A stretch of 64,000 bases of DNA from Caballeronia calidae (GTDB taxonomy: Bacteria; Pseudomonadota; Gammaproteobacteria; Burkholderiales; Burkholderiaceae). The position numbers were made by a program, and so were the translations under genes. The notes under the pieces were generated by a model. The model saw only the letters and a program-made list of their open reading frames with translations, had not been told where the DNA came from and did not search any database. This document shows positions 42,772-51,929 of this stretch, in pieces. The first letter of the stretch is position 1, and the number at the start of each line of letters is the position of its first letter. Location of the stretch: NCBI RefSeq assembly GCF_900044055.2, contig NZ_FCOX02000010.1, positions 62,001-126,000 of the forward strand, read 5' to 3'.

Positions 42772-43923
42772 TCAGTCGCAGATACGATGTGCCATGAAGC
42801 TGTAGAAGTCCCGTAGCGTGCCCTCCAGATTCTCCGCTGAAAGGGGGCCGGGCGAATAGAAGCTCGAAGCGAGTCCCTTCTGCAACGTTTCCAGCTTCAT
42901 GCGGTCTTCGGCATTGAAAGAGTTGGCGAACGCAACGTATCGCTCGATGCTCTCCTGAGCCGGTGCGCGCTCGTGTCCGGCAATGCCCCACTTGAGCGCG
43001 ACCTGATCGGTTGCCGCTGGCCTCAGGCAAAGATAGATCGTCTGATGAGGCATGTAGGTGACGACGAGATTCGGAAAGACGCTGAAGAGAAAACTGGATC
43101 GACGCTCGCTTTGTGTCAGGTCCTCGTGAAACGGCGTGCGTTGCGGCGAATCGGGCGTGTAGTGCGCGCGATAGGCTGAAAAATGCCCGTTTCCCGGCAC
43201 GTATTCGCACAGTTCGGTCGGCGTGACGGGCCGCAGCGTTCGCGGATGCGTGGCGTTGAGGTGATAGCCCTCCATGAAGTTTTCCGCCAGGCATTTCCAG
43301 TTCGTGTGCCATACCTCTTCCTGGAAGTGATAAAGCTCGCGTTCCTCGTTGTGATAGTTGCGGATGTGCGCTTCGAGAGGGCGAAGTGCTTCGCCGGGCG
43401 GCGCCGCGTTGCCGTCGATGTTCACGAAGATGAAGTTTTGCCAGATCGTCGAATTGATTTTCGGCAGCGCGCATCGCGATGCATCGAGATCCTTGCACTC
43501 CTGCATCAACGGAGCGCGTTTCAGCTTGCCGTCGAGTTCATAACTCCATGCGTGATAGGCGCACGCGTGTACCCGCGCATTTCCACGGCCGAGTGCGACG
43601 AGATTGCCACGATGCCGGCATACGTTGGCAAGCACGTGTACGTCGCCCTGGGTGTCACGCTGAACCAGCAGAGGCTCTCCTACGATCTCGGTCGTGAAGT
43701 AGTCGCCGTTACGGGGGATTTCCCCGACGTGGCCGACGCAAACCCAGGTGCGTCGAAAGACCCGCCGGCGTTCGAGTTCAGCGAAGTGAGCTGAGGTATA
43801 GAACGCGCCGGGCATGGCGTGAGTCGCACGCTTCTGCGATCGCGACAATGTCGACAGCGTATCCAGGAGAGCGCGGTCGTCCGGCAAAAGCGGTTCGGCA
43901 AACAGAGACGCTGGCACATTCAT
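42772..43923 (-). CDS. Rieske non-heme iron oxygenase alpha subunit, quaternary-amine type (1)
   Basis: A 383-residue ring-hydroxylating-type oxygenase subunit. The Rieske cluster ligands are in 'CRHRGNLV' and 'CAYHAWSYELDG' (about residues 100-128), and the mononuclear iron site in 'NWKCLAENFMEGYHLNATHP' (about 210-228). The arrangement resembles glycine-betaine/stachydrine/carnitine monooxygenases (GbcA, Stc2, CntA), which remove methyl or alkyl groups from quaternary amines. It forms an operon with the reductase and is divergent from a LysR gene 237 bp away. The substrate is not known. Confidence 0.84.
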   Translation of the reverse strand: MNVPASLFAEPLLPDDRALLDTLSTLSRSQKRATHAMPGAFYTSAHFAELERRRVFRRTWVCVGHVGEIPRNGDYFTTEIVGEPLLVQRDTQGDVHVLANVCRHRGNLVALGRGNARVHACAYHAWSYELDGKLKRAPLMQECKDLDASRCALPKINSTIWQNFIFVNIDGNAAPPGEALRPLEAHIRNYHNEERELYHFQEEVWHTNWKCLAENFMEGYHLNATHPRTLRPVTPTELCEYVPGNGHFSAYRAHYTPDSPQRTPFHEDLTQSERRSSFLFSVFPNLVVTYMPHQTIYLCLRPAATDQVALKWGIAGHERAPAQESIERYVAFANSFNAEDRMKLETLQKGLASSFYSPGPLSAENLEGTLRDFYSFMAHRICD

Positions 43924-44015
43924 CTCGATGGCTCACTTATCAGAAGCGGCGGGGGCATCGGGCGCGGTTCGATGCCATACCCGATACGCATAAAATAGCC
44001 TCGTCAAAACATCGG

Positions 44016-44032
44016 GGAAAACATTGTTTTCC
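44016..44032. promoter_or_regulatory. Palindrome between Rieske oxygenase 1 and lysR
   Basis: GGAAAACATTGTTTTCC is a 7-bp perfect inverted repeat around ATT, located in the 237-bp divergent region. A similar core, AAAATATTGTTTT (50736-50748), lies before the second Rieske oxygenase. It is a good candidate operator for the paralogous LysR regulators. Confidence 0.5.
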
Positions 44033-44160
44033 AATGCGGCTACCAGTTTTCTCCTATGCAGGAAATCCTCGGAAAGCGCGAAGGCGCATTCGCGGGCGCG
44101 GTTCGAAAAGGCGTTCCGTATCCTATAAGATGGTGCGAATAAAAGCCTGTCGATATCCCT

Positions 44161-45096
44161 ATGTCATCTTCCTTCACGCTGCGCCAACTGAAGTACTTCG
44201 TCGCAACGGTGGACAACGGCAGCGTCGCCGAGGCGTCGCGAAAGCTCTTTATCGCACAGCCATCCCTATCCGTCGCCATCAAGGGACTGGAGGAAGGCTT
44301 CGGCACGCAGCTCATCATTCGGCATCACGCGCAGGGCATCTCGCTGACGCCGGCCGGCGCGAGGTTCTACGAGCGCGCCAAGGCGCTGCTCAAATCAGCG
44401 CATGAGTTCGAGCAAAACGCACTCGCCGATGGCGACATAGCATCCGGCCGGGTCGATATCGGATGTTTCGAGACGTTTGCGCCGCTTTATCTTCCGAGTC
44501 TGATTCGCGGGTTCAACGCCGTCTATCCCGGCATCGAAATCAGCGTGCGGGACGGCGATCAGGAAGAGCTTCTGCAAGGGCTCGAGAAAGGCCGATTCGA
44601 TCTGGTCCTCGTGTACGAGCTCGGACTCGACGAAACGTTCTCCACGCACTTGTTGACGCCGGGCCAAGCGCCGTATGTCTTGTTGCCGGCGACGCATCGG
44701 CTTGCCGGAGCCGAGAAGGCAAGGCTCTTCGATCTGTGCAATGAGCCGTTGATTCTGCTCGATGTCACACCGAGCAAGGACTATTTTCTCGGCCTGTTCG
44801 AACCCTACGGATTGAGCCCGAAAGTGGGCTTCAGCTCACCATCGCTCGAACTGGTTCGCGGCATGGTGGGCGAGGGATTCGGATACTCGCTTCTCGTCAC
44901 GCGACCGCATGCGCCGACCACCTATGACGGACACGAAGTCGTCGCGGTCGAGATCGCCGAGCCGGTTGCCTGTTCAGGGCTCGTGGCCGCGTGGCTGAAG
45001 CGAAATCAGTTGACCGTGCCCGCGCGATTGTTCATGGAATACGCGGAGACTCGATTCAATTCGATGTCCGGTTGCCCGAATCAGCCCAGCGCCTGA
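44161..45096 (+). CDS. LysR-family transcriptional regulator (1 of 2 paralogues)
   Basis: A 311-residue LysR-type regulator: winged helix at residues about 5-65 ('TLRQLKYFVATVDNGSVAEASRKLFIAQPSLSVAIKGLEEGFGTQL'), inducer-binding domain from about 95. It is clearly related to the LysR at 50785-51711 ('IIRHHAQGISLTPAG' against 'FIRHHASGLSLTQAG'; 'LPATHRLAGAEKARL' against 'LPATHRLARARKVSL'). It is divergent from the Rieske oxygenase/reductase operon, its likely target. Its 3' end overlaps the last ABC permease gene, on the opposite strand, by 16 bp. Confidence 0.88.
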   Translation: MSSSFTLRQLKYFVATVDNGSVAEASRKLFIAQPSLSVAIKGLEEGFGTQLIIRHHAQGISLTPAGARFYERAKALLKSAHEFEQNALADGDIASGRVDIGCFETFAPLYLPSLIRGFNAVYPGIEISVRDGDQEELLQGLEKGRFDLVLVYELGLDETFSTHLLTPGQAPYVLLPATHRLAGAEKARLFDLCNEPLILLDVTPSKDYFLGLFEPYGLSPKVGFSSPSLELVRGMVGEGFGYSLLVTRPHAPTTYDGHEVVAVEIAEPVACSGLVAAWLKRNQLTVPARLFMEYAETRFNSMSGCPNQPSA

Positions 45097-45908
45097 CTCG
45101 CGGCGGCCGCACGACTGCGCAACCAGTTGATACTCGCGAACAGCAACACGGCGAACACGATCAGCATGGTCGCCACGGCCAGGATGGACGGATCGATGGA
45201 ATCCCTGATGCCGCTCCACATCTGTCGCGGAACGGTTTTCTGATCCGGCCCGCCGATGAACAGGATCACGATGACTTCGTCGAACGACGTTGCGAAGGCG
45301 AAGACGCTTCCGGTCGCGACCGCCGGCGTGATCAGCGGAAGGGTCACGCGCCTGAACGCGACCCACGGCGGCGCGCCTAACCCGGACGCCGCGCGCAGCA
45401 GGCTCTGATCGAAAGACAACAACGAAGCCGTCACGGTAATCACGACGAACGGCGTGCCGAGCGCGGCATGCGCAAGAATGACGCCGGGATAGGAGTTCAC
45501 GAGCCCGAGCGGGGCGAAGACAAGGTAAAAGCCCGCGGCCACCACGACGATCGGCACGATCATCGGGGAAATGATGATCGGCATGACGATCGAGCGCAGC
45601 GGAAACTGGGTTCGCGACAGACCGAGTGCCGCCAGCGTCCCGAGACAGGTTGCGATCAGCGTGGACGCTGCGCCAATGGCGACACTGTTCAGCAGCGCGC
45701 GTTGCCAGTCCGCACTGGTGAGCGCCTGTTCGTACCAGCGCAACGAAAATCCCTGCAGCGGGTATGAGAAGTAAGACCCGGCATTGAACGAAAGCGGAAC
45801 GATCGCGAGAATCGGTGCCACCAGAAAGAACAGAACGAGCGCAGAATGCAGGCGCACCCAGCGGAAAGCGACGCGCTCGGTCAGCACCGTATTGCGTTTG
45901 TCTTGCAT
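45081..45908 (-). CDS. ABC transporter permease, spermidine/putrescine PotC type
   Basis: A 275-residue inner-membrane permease with about six segments; the EAA loop reads 'LLRAASGLGAPPWVAFRRVTLPLITPAV' (about 180-207), contacting the ATPase. AAGGA lies before the ATG. It is the last gene of a five-gene operon headed by a Rieske oxygenase. By family it is one half of the channel for a polyamine-like or other cationic amine substrate. Confidence 0.86.
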   Translation of the reverse strand: MQDKRNTVLTERVAFRWVRLHSALVLFFLVAPILAIVPLSFNAGSYFSYPLQGFSLRWYEQALTSADWQRALLNSVAIGAASTLIATCLGTLAALGLSRTQFPLRSIVMPIIISPMIVPIVVVAAGFYLVFAPLGLVNSYPGVILAHAALGTPFVVITVTASLLSFDQSLLRAASGLGAPPWVAFRRVTLPLITPAVATGSVFAFATSFDEVIVILFIGGPDQKTVPRQMWSGIRDSIDPSILAVATMLIVFAVLLFASINWLRSRAAAASQALG

Positions 45909-45933
45909 GATCGTTCCTTTGGGCTTGCGTGCT

Positions 45934-47205
45934 TCAACCGAAGCGCAGACGGTCGATGCCGACGATGCGGTTGAAGATGAAATAGAAGATCGCCGTGAAG
46001 ATCACGAGATAAGCCGACAGCGCGCCGGCGAGTCCCCAGTTGAGCTGCGTATTCGTCTGGATCGCGATGAGCTGGCTGATCATCTCGTCGCCCGCGCCGC
46101 CGAGCAGGGCAGGCGTGATGTAGTAGCCGAGCGCGAGCACGAACACGAGGAAGCATCCCGCGCCCACGCCAGGCAAGGTCTGAGGGATATAGACGCGCAC
46201 GAATGCCGTGAAGGGATGTGCGCCCAGCGATTTCGCCGCGCGCAGATACACGGGGGATACGCCCTTCATCACCGAAAAGATGGCGAGAATCATGTAGGGC
46301 AGCAGCACGTGCGTCATGCCGATCAGCACGCCCGTGCGATTGAAGACGAGCGGAATGGGATGCGCCACGACGCCGAGACTCATCAGCAGGCTGTTGACGA
46401 CGCCGCCCGGTTGCAGCAGCACGTACCACGCCGTCGTGCGCACCAGGAGCGAGGTCCAGAACGGCACGATGACGAAGAGCATCAGCCGGTTGCTGCTTTT
46501 TTCGGGCAGATTCGCGAGCAGCCACGCGACGGGATAACCCAGCAGCAGGCACAGCAACGTGACGGTGAAGCTGATCGAGATCGTGCGCACGAACGCCTCG
46601 CGATACACCGTCGCGTTCGCCGGAAGCGAGGCGATCGAGCCTTGCGGCGTCACTGTCGCGTCCACGGCATTGAGCAGATAGTCGGGCGTCGGCGATGCGG
46701 CGGCGCGTTTCAACAGGCGCCAGGTCTCGGGCGAGTTCCAGCGCTCGTCGATTTCGATCAGGGCCGGCTTCCACGCGGGCGGGGCATCGCTGCGAACGCC
46801 CCGTGCCGACTTCATCAGCAGGCTGCGGAATTCGGATTGCGCAAAGTTCATGCGCCTCGCGACGGTGCCGAGTTGGCCGCTCTGCTGCGCGTCCCTGAGT
46901 CCGGCTGCGAGAAGCGCGAACGTGTGCTCGTCAGGCACGCCGCGACCGTCCCATGCGTCGAGCGCACGGGACAGCGCGGGCATGCTGTCCGGCAATTCCC
47001 GATTCTCCACGCTGCGCGCGAGCAGGAGCGCGATGGGCGCAATGAAAGTCGACAGCAGAAACACGATCAACGGAAGCGCCAGCATCAGCGCTCGAATCGA
47101 TGCGCGGCGTTGCGCCTTACGATAAGACGCGCGGCCGTCGGCTCTCGTCGGAGAGCCCGTGGCCGAGGCATGGGCCGTTACGGGCGTATTGGTAGTCGCG
47201 GTCAC
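45934..47205 (-). CDS. ABC transporter permease, PotB type with long periplasmic insertion
   Basis: A 423-residue permease. After the first membrane segment (about 38-62) comes a hydrophilic stretch of about 140 residues ('NRELPDSMPALSRALDAWDGRG' to 'ANATVYREAF'), then the normal permease core with EAA loop 'YLRAAKSLGAHPFTAFVRVYIPQTLPGVG'. Ordinary PotB is about 285 residues. The insert must face the periplasm and may contact the binding protein. Similar long PotB-like permeases exist in proteobacteria. GTG start with a GAGAG site. Confidence 0.84.
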   Translation of the reverse strand: MTATTNTPVTAHASATGSPTRADGRASYRKAQRRASIRALMLALPLIVFLLSTFIAPIALLLARSVENRELPDSMPALSRALDAWDGRGVPDEHTFALLAAGLRDAQQSGQLGTVARRMNFAQSEFRSLLMKSARGVRSDAPPAWKPALIEIDERWNSPETWRLLKRAAASPTPDYLLNAVDATVTPQGSIASLPANATVYREAFVRTISISFTVTLLCLLLGYPVAWLLANLPEKSSNRLMLFVIVPFWTSLLVRTTAWYVLLQPGGVVNSLLMSLGVVAHPIPLVFNRTGVLIGMTHVLLPYMILAIFSVMKGVSPVYLRAAKSLGAHPFTAFVRVYIPQTLPGVGAGCFLVFVLALGYYITPALLGGAGDEMISQLIAIQTNTQLNWGLAGALSAYLVIFTAIFYFIFNRIVGIDRLRFG

Positions 47206-47230
47206 AGCGGGCTCTCTTTCGATAGGGGTA

Positions 47231-48277
47231 TTACTGCGTCAGCCAGACCTGGAAGCGCTTGTTGATGGCGTCGGCGTTATCCGCCCAGAACGTTGCGTTG
47301 ATCTGGACCGCGCGCTTGAAGTTATCCGGCGCGGTAGGCAGATCGGCAAGCCGCTGCTTGTCCACGAGCGGGATCGCGTCCTTGCGCGGCGGCGCATAGG
47401 CGATGTACTTCGACAGGTCGGCATAGGCCTTCGGTTGCGAGGCCGAAACGATGAACTTCGCCGCCGTATCCGCGTGCTTCGCGCCTGTCGGAATGCCCCA
47501 CCATTCATAGTCGTACACCTGCGCATCCCAGACGATCTTGAAAGGCTTCTTGTCCTTCTTCGAGGCATCGTCGATGCGGCCGTTGTACGCCTGTGTCATC
47601 ACGACTGCGCCATCGGCGAGCAACTGCGGAGCCTGCGCGCCCGACTCCCACCACACGATGTTCTTCTTGATCGTGTCGAGCTTCTTGAATGCGCGGTCCA
47701 CGCCCGCAGGCGTGCCGAGAACCTTGTAGACGTCTTTCGGATCGACGCCGTCGGCGATCAGCGCCCATTCCATCGAACCCTTCGGCGACTTGCGCAGGCC
47801 GCGCTTGCCGGGGAATTTCTGCAAATCGAAGAAATCGTTGATGGTGCTCGGCGCCGTCTTCAGCTTGCTCGCGTCATAGGCGTAGACCGTGGACCACACC
47901 ATGCTCGCGACCGCGCAGTCGCTGATGGAACCGGGAATGAAGTCGCTCGTATTGCCGAGACTCTTCTTGTCGAACTTCTTGAGAAGCCCTTCATCGCATG
48001 CTGTGATCGCGTCGTTGCTTTCGAGATCGATGAGATCCCATGTCGTGTTCTTCGCCTGTTCCATCGCGGACAGCTTGGCTAGACCGCCATCGTACGATTC
48101 GAGCGAGAAGTTGACGCCGGTCGATTGCGTGAACGGATCGAAATAAGCCTTCTTCGCCGCCGCTTCATATGCGCCGCCAAAAGTGACGACGTTGAGCGTT
48201 TCCGCGGCCTGCGTGGAAACCGCGGCGAAGGCGAAGACGGCGAGTGCGGCGCATTGTGCTTTGATGTGAGTGCGCAT
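47231..48277 (-). CDS. ABC transporter substrate-binding protein, PotD/PotF type
   Basis: A 348-residue periplasmic binding protein with a Sec signal ending at 'VSTQAAE' (about residue 25). 'LNVVTFGGAYEAAAKKAYFDPFTQSTGVNF' and 'WDLIDLESNDAITACDEGLLKKFD' are typical of the spermidine/putrescine-binding family, which also includes binders of opines, GABA and other small amines. It lies between the ATPase and permease genes with gaps of 1 and 25 bp. Ligand unknown; the oxygenase operon suggests an N-substituted or quaternary amine. Confidence 0.86.
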   Translation of the reverse strand: MRTHIKAQCAALAVFAFAAVSTQAAETLNVVTFGGAYEAAAKKAYFDPFTQSTGVNFSLESYDGGLAKLSAMEQAKNTTWDLIDLESNDAITACDEGLLKKFDKKSLGNTSDFIPGSISDCAVASMVWSTVYAYDASKLKTAPSTINDFFDLQKFPGKRGLRKSPKGSMEWALIADGVDPKDVYKVLGTPAGVDRAFKKLDTIKKNIVWWESGAQAPQLLADGAVVMTQAYNGRIDDASKKDKKPFKIVWDAQVYDYEWWGIPTGAKHADTAAKFIVSASQPKAYADLSKYIAYAPPRKDAIPLVDKQRLADLPTAPDNFKRAVQINATFWADNADAINKRFQVWLTQ

Positions 48278-48278
48278 A

Positions 48279-49460
48279 TCAGTTGGCTCCTGCGGGTGCG
48301 GTCGAGAGGATGGAAGGTGAGGGCGATGCGGGGGGAGGAATCGCGGGCGCGCTGCGGGGCACGCTCGCAGCCAGAATCTTGCAATCGTCGTGGCGCCAGG
48401 CCACCTCGATGGTGTCGCCGGCAGCAGGCAAGGCGTGGCGCTGCGTATTGGGCACCTTCGCGACGAGTGCGTCGCGCGAACCGAGCGTCAGATGCACGCG
48501 ATGATGATCGCCGCAATACACGAGCTCCTGAACCCTCGCGCGCACGACGTTGCTGTGCGCGTCCGCTTGCGTGCCCTCGGCGCTGTGGATATGCGCGCGC
48601 TCCGGGCGCAGCGCGAGCATCGCATCGTCCCCTGCGCTCAGGCCGGGTTCGCATCGGCCGCGAATGATGCTGCCATCGGAGAGCGCCAGCGTCGCCCAGT
48701 CGTCCTTCACCGTCGTGACGCGTCCGCGCAGGCCGTTGTTCTCGCCCACGAAGTTCGCGACGAAGGCGTTGCTGGCGTTTTCATAAAGCTCCGTGGGCGA
48801 CGCGGCCTGCTGGATTCTTCCGTCGGAAAAGACCGCGACCCGGTCCGACATGGTCAGCGCTTCGGCCTGATCGTGCGTCACATAGACGATGGTGAGCGAC
48901 AGCTCGCGATGCAGCCGCATGATCTCGTACTGCATGGTTTCGCGCAGGCGCTTGTCGAGCGCACCGAGCGGCTCGTCCATCAGAACCACGCTCGGTTCGA
49001 ACACGAGTGCGCGCGCGAGCGCGACGCGCTGCTGCTGTCCCCCCGATAGCTGCGCCGGACGCCGGTTCGCCAGATGCGGCAGCTCGATCATCTCCAGCGC
49101 GCGCTTCACGCGCGCTTTCTGCTCGGCGCGGCTCACGCGCCGCACGGACAAGGGAAACGCGACGTTCTCGGCAATCGTGAGATGCGGAAACAGCGCATAG
49201 TTCTGGAAGACCATGCCGATGTCGCGCTGATGCGGCGGCTTGTCGTCGAGGCGTCTTCCGTCGAGTCGTATCTCGCCTTGCGTGGGCGACTCGAAGCCAG
49301 CGAGCATCATCAGCGTGGTCGTCTTGCCCGACCCGGACGGGCCGAGCAGCGACAGGAATTCGCCCTTTCGCACATCAAGGTTCAAATCATCGACGACGTA
49401 GTTCGCGCCGTCGTACGACTTGCTCACGCCTGAGAACGAAATGAAGGATGGGTTTGACAT
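48279..49460 (-). CDS. ABC transporter ATP-binding protein, PotA type
   Basis: A 393-residue ATPase: Walker A 'LGPSGSGKTTTLMMLAG' (about 38-54), Q-loop 'MVFQNYALFPHLT', signature 'LSGGQQQRVALARAL', Walker B 'VVLMDEPLGALD' and H-loop 'VTHDQAEAL'. A TOBE_2 regulatory domain follows from about residue 270. The C-terminal ~25 residues are rich in Pro, Ser and Ala. It follows the Rieske oxygenase 2 gene by 30 bp and powers the PotB/PotC-like pair. Confidence 0.89.
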   Translation of the reverse strand: MSNPSFISFSGVSKSYDGANYVVDDLNLDVRKGEFLSLLGPSGSGKTTTLMMLAGFESPTQGEIRLDGRRLDDKPPHQRDIGMVFQNYALFPHLTIAENVAFPLSVRRVSRAEQKARVKRALEMIELPHLANRRPAQLSGGQQQRVALARALVFEPSVVLMDEPLGALDKRLRETMQYEIMRLHRELSLTIVYVTHDQAEALTMSDRVAVFSDGRIQQAASPTELYENASNAFVANFVGENNGLRGRVTTVKDDWATLALSDGSIIRGRCEPGLSAGDDAMLALRPERAHIHSAEGTQADAHSNVVRARVQELVYCGDHHRVHLTLGSRDALVAKVPNTQRHALPAAGDTIEVAWRHDDCKILAASVPRSAPAIPPPASPSPSILSTAPAGAN

Positions 49461-49490
49461 CGTGATAGCGTCCAGTCGGGAGTGCTTCGA

Positions 49491-50639
49491 TTAGCGCGCA
49501 GCGAGCTTCGATGCGAGATAACGAGCGAAGTCATAGTTCGGGCGTTCGAGATGGCTCAGGTGGCCGGGCTTCGCAAGCGGGGCCTGCACGCCGCGAAACA
49601 CGGCTTCCACGCCGCGTTTGTCTTCCGCATTCACTTCGTCGAGCAAGGTCTTGAGCGTCGCCATGTGCGCGTTGGCTTCCGGGTCGGCGACGAATTCGGG
49701 CGCGAGCCCGCCGCCGAAGCGGATATGCACCTTGCCGACGCCTCGCGGCTGCAACACGAGATACCAGAAGTAACCCGGCGTGAGCGTGACGAGATGCGTC
49801 GGATAGATCGCGAGCAAAGCCGTGGTCTTGCGCCAGTGGCCGGTCAGACGGTTGTTGTCCGGATGAGCGTTGCCGATGGGAAGCGATGCTTCCTTCGTGA
49901 TCCAGTGATAATTGAACGCGGGATAACCGGGCGGGCATTCCATTTCTTCGAGGCGCGAATGCGGCCCGACCGTTGCGCAATGCAGCATCGGCAGGTGATA
50001 ACTTTCCATGAAGTTCTCGGCAAGGATCTTCCAGTTGGTGTCCCAGACGTGCTCTTCATAAAAGGTTTCGATGTAATCCGTCATGCCATACGCATCGATC
50101 AGTTCGCCCAGTTGCGCGAGTTGCTGATGAACCGGCCGCGCGTTCTGATCGAGCGTCACGTAAATCCAGCCTTGCCATTCTTCGCAGCGAACCGCCGGCA
50201 GCTTATAGCTTTCCTTGCAGAATCCCGCTTGCTGGTCCATGAGCGGCGCACCCTTCAGTGCGCCGTCCAGTCCGTAGTTCCATGCGTGATACGGACAGAT
50301 GATCCGTCGCATGTTCCCGCGGCCTTCGAGCAGCACCGACATGCGATGCAGGCACACATTCGACATCGCGCGCAGGCCCATCTGCTCGTCGCGCACGACG
50401 ACGATCGGTTGATTCGCGATGTTCGCGGTCAGGTAGTCGCCGGGTTTGCCGAGCGCGCTCGTGCGGCCCACGCATTGCCATTCTTTCGCGAAGATGTCCC
50501 GCTCTTCCAGAGACAGGAATTCGGCCGATGTGTACACGCCAGGAGGCATCGCGCGGGCATCGCTGAATGATCGCTCGCAGCCGGTCGCGAGTTCGTCGAG
50601 CAAAGCGTGGACTGCGGATTGCCTGCTGGGGTTTTCCAT
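49491..50639 (-). CDS. Rieske non-heme iron oxygenase alpha subunit, quaternary-amine type (2)
   Basis: A 382-residue oxygenase subunit. Cluster ligands are in 'CLHRMSVL' and 'CPYHAWNYGLDGALKGAPLM' (about residues 95-125); the iron site is 'NWKILAENFMESYHLPMLHC' (about 205-224). It parallels the oxygenase at 42772 in length and layout. It is the first gene of the operon with the polyamine-type ABC transporter, so import and oxidation of the same compound are linked. No reductase gene accompanies it. Probably controlled by the LysR gene just upstream. Confidence 0.85.
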   Translation of the reverse strand: MENPSRQSAVHALLDELATGCERSFSDARAMPPGVYTSAEFLSLEERDIFAKEWQCVGRTSALGKPGDYLTANIANQPIVVVRDEQMGLRAMSNVCLHRMSVLLEGRGNMRRIICPYHAWNYGLDGALKGAPLMDQQAGFCKESYKLPAVRCEEWQGWIYVTLDQNARPVHQQLAQLGELIDAYGMTDYIETFYEEHVWDTNWKILAENFMESYHLPMLHCATVGPHSRLEEMECPPGYPAFNYHWITKEASLPIGNAHPDNNRLTGHWRKTTALLAIYPTHLVTLTPGYFWYLVLQPRGVGKVHIRFGGGLAPEFVADPEANAHMATLKTLLDEVNAEDKRGVEAVFRGVQAPLAKPGHLSHLERPNYDFARYLASKLAAR

Positions 50640-50734
50640 GAGACGGCTCCTGAAGCCGAGTGCGTTCGCGCCAAAGGAGGATCAGCGCATTCATCGCATC
50701 GACTGGAGTTAATCTACCAAGCCAAATTACAAGT

Positions 50735-50761
50735 CAAAATATTGTTTTTGGATACTAAAGC
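50735..50761. promoter_or_regulatory. Candidate LysR site before Rieske oxygenase 2
   Basis: An AT-rich element with core AAAATATTGTTTT (50736-50748) followed by GGATACTAAAGC. It lies in the 145 bp between the LysR gene and the oxygenase operon. The core resembles the palindrome at 44016-44032 and the whole resembles the stretch at 51803-51830 before the flavin monooxygenase operon (ATAT, TTTT, GGAT, CT, AAGC in register). Confidence 0.4.
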
Positions 50762-50784
50762 AAGGTTATGGCTATGCAACGCGC

Positions 50785-51711
50785 TTACGTATCGAGCTTT
50801 AGCCGCCGTATATAGCCTTCGCAGAAGGAGGAGAAGCGCGACACCAGTTGCCGGGGCTTCATCGTTTTCGATTGGGCGATTCCGAGCGTCGTCGCGTTGA
50901 CGTTGTCCCTAAAGTGCTTAATCACGAACTCGCCACCGTCGACGGTTCGCGTCGAACTGAGCGGGAAGTTCAGGATGCTGTAGCCAAGCCCGTTCGCGAC
51001 CATCCCACGCACGACTTCCGGCTGCGAAGAACGAAACGCAGGGACCGGCCGGCTTCCGACAACATCGAAAAGCGCGGCGAAGTAGTCCCGGCTGTGCGGC
51101 AGGTCCAGCATCACGTATGGTTCGTCTATCAGATCCTGCAGCGAGACCTTACGCGCGCGTGCCAGTCTGTGTGTCGCGGGCAGAATCGCGTATGGCGGCA
51201 GCGAAAGTAACGGTGTGAAGGCGATGTCTTCGGTCAGATCGAGACTGTAGGTGAGGGCGATGTCGAGCGAACCGTCGTGCAGGCCTTTCAGCAACTCATC
51301 CTGATGCGCCTCGATGGTGCGAAAGCTGATTCCACCGTGCTCGCTCGTGAAACGGCTGATCAATCCGGGCATCAATGGCGGCGCGAGAGAGACGAGACAG
51401 CCGAGCGCGATCGATCCCGTCATGCCGCCGTCCATTTCGGTGGCGGCCATCTGCAGTTCCTCGGCGAACTTCAGGAGATTACGCGCCTGTCCGAGAAGAT
51501 CGCGCCCCGCCTGAGTCAGCGACAGACCACTCGCGTGATGCCGGATGAACAATTGCACGCCGAACGAGATCTCGAGATCGGCCAGGGCAGTCGAGATGGA
51601 CGGCTGCGAAATATGCAGGCGTCTCGCCGCGGCCGTGAAAGACAGCACTTCCGCCGTCACTACGAAGTATCGCAACTGGCGCAGTGAGTAACGCAGCGGC
51701 TGATTTTCCAT
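50785..51711 (-). CDS. LysR-family transcriptional regulator (2 of 2 paralogues)
   Basis: A 308-residue LysR-type regulator; winged helix 'SLRQLRYFVVTAEVLSFTAAARRLHISQPSISTALADLEISFGVQLF' at about residues 9-55. It lies between the Rieske oxygenase 2/ABC operon (same strand, 145 bp downstream) and the flavin monooxygenase operon (divergent, 218 bp away), and could govern both. It is a paralogue of the LysR at 44161. Confidence 0.88.
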   Translation of the reverse strand: MENQPLRYSLRQLRYFVVTAEVLSFTAAARRLHISQPSISTALADLEISFGVQLFIRHHASGLSLTQAGRDLLGQARNLLKFAEELQMAATEMDGGMTGSIALGCLVSLAPPLMPGLISRFTSEHGGISFRTIEAHQDELLKGLHDGSLDIALTYSLDLTEDIAFTPLLSLPPYAILPATHRLARARKVSLQDLIDEPYVMLDLPHSRDYFAALFDVVGSRPVPAFRSSQPEVVRGMVANGLGYSILNFPLSSTRTVDGGEFVIKHFRDNVNATTLGIAQSKTMKPRQLVSRFSSFCEGYIRRLKLDT

Positions 51712-51802
51712 GGGCCTTGCTCCCGATTGACGCCGTCAGATGGATCGCATTGTGAAGTGATCAAAAATGACTGCATAGGCAGAACTGATGCTTTGCATTT
51801 TT

Positions 51803-51851
51803 TTAATATATTTTTCGGATTCTGAAAGCGGGCGTAGATTGCTATCCGAAA
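51803..51851. promoter_or_regulatory. Inverted repeat in the lysR/flavin monooxygenase promoter region
   Basis: TTTCGGAT (51813-51820) and ATCCGAAA (51844-51851) form a perfect 8-bp inverted repeat with a 23-bp spacer, within a very AT-rich stretch 80-130 bp before the monooxygenase ATG. The left arm is part of an element similar to that at 50735-50761. Likely operator for the divergent LysR gene. Confidence 0.5.
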
Positions 51852-51929
51852 GCACACGCATGGTGCACCGAGGCCGCAAGAGGCCGACGGGATCGCACAC
51901 CGAACTCCGCTACTTCGAAGGATTCACCC

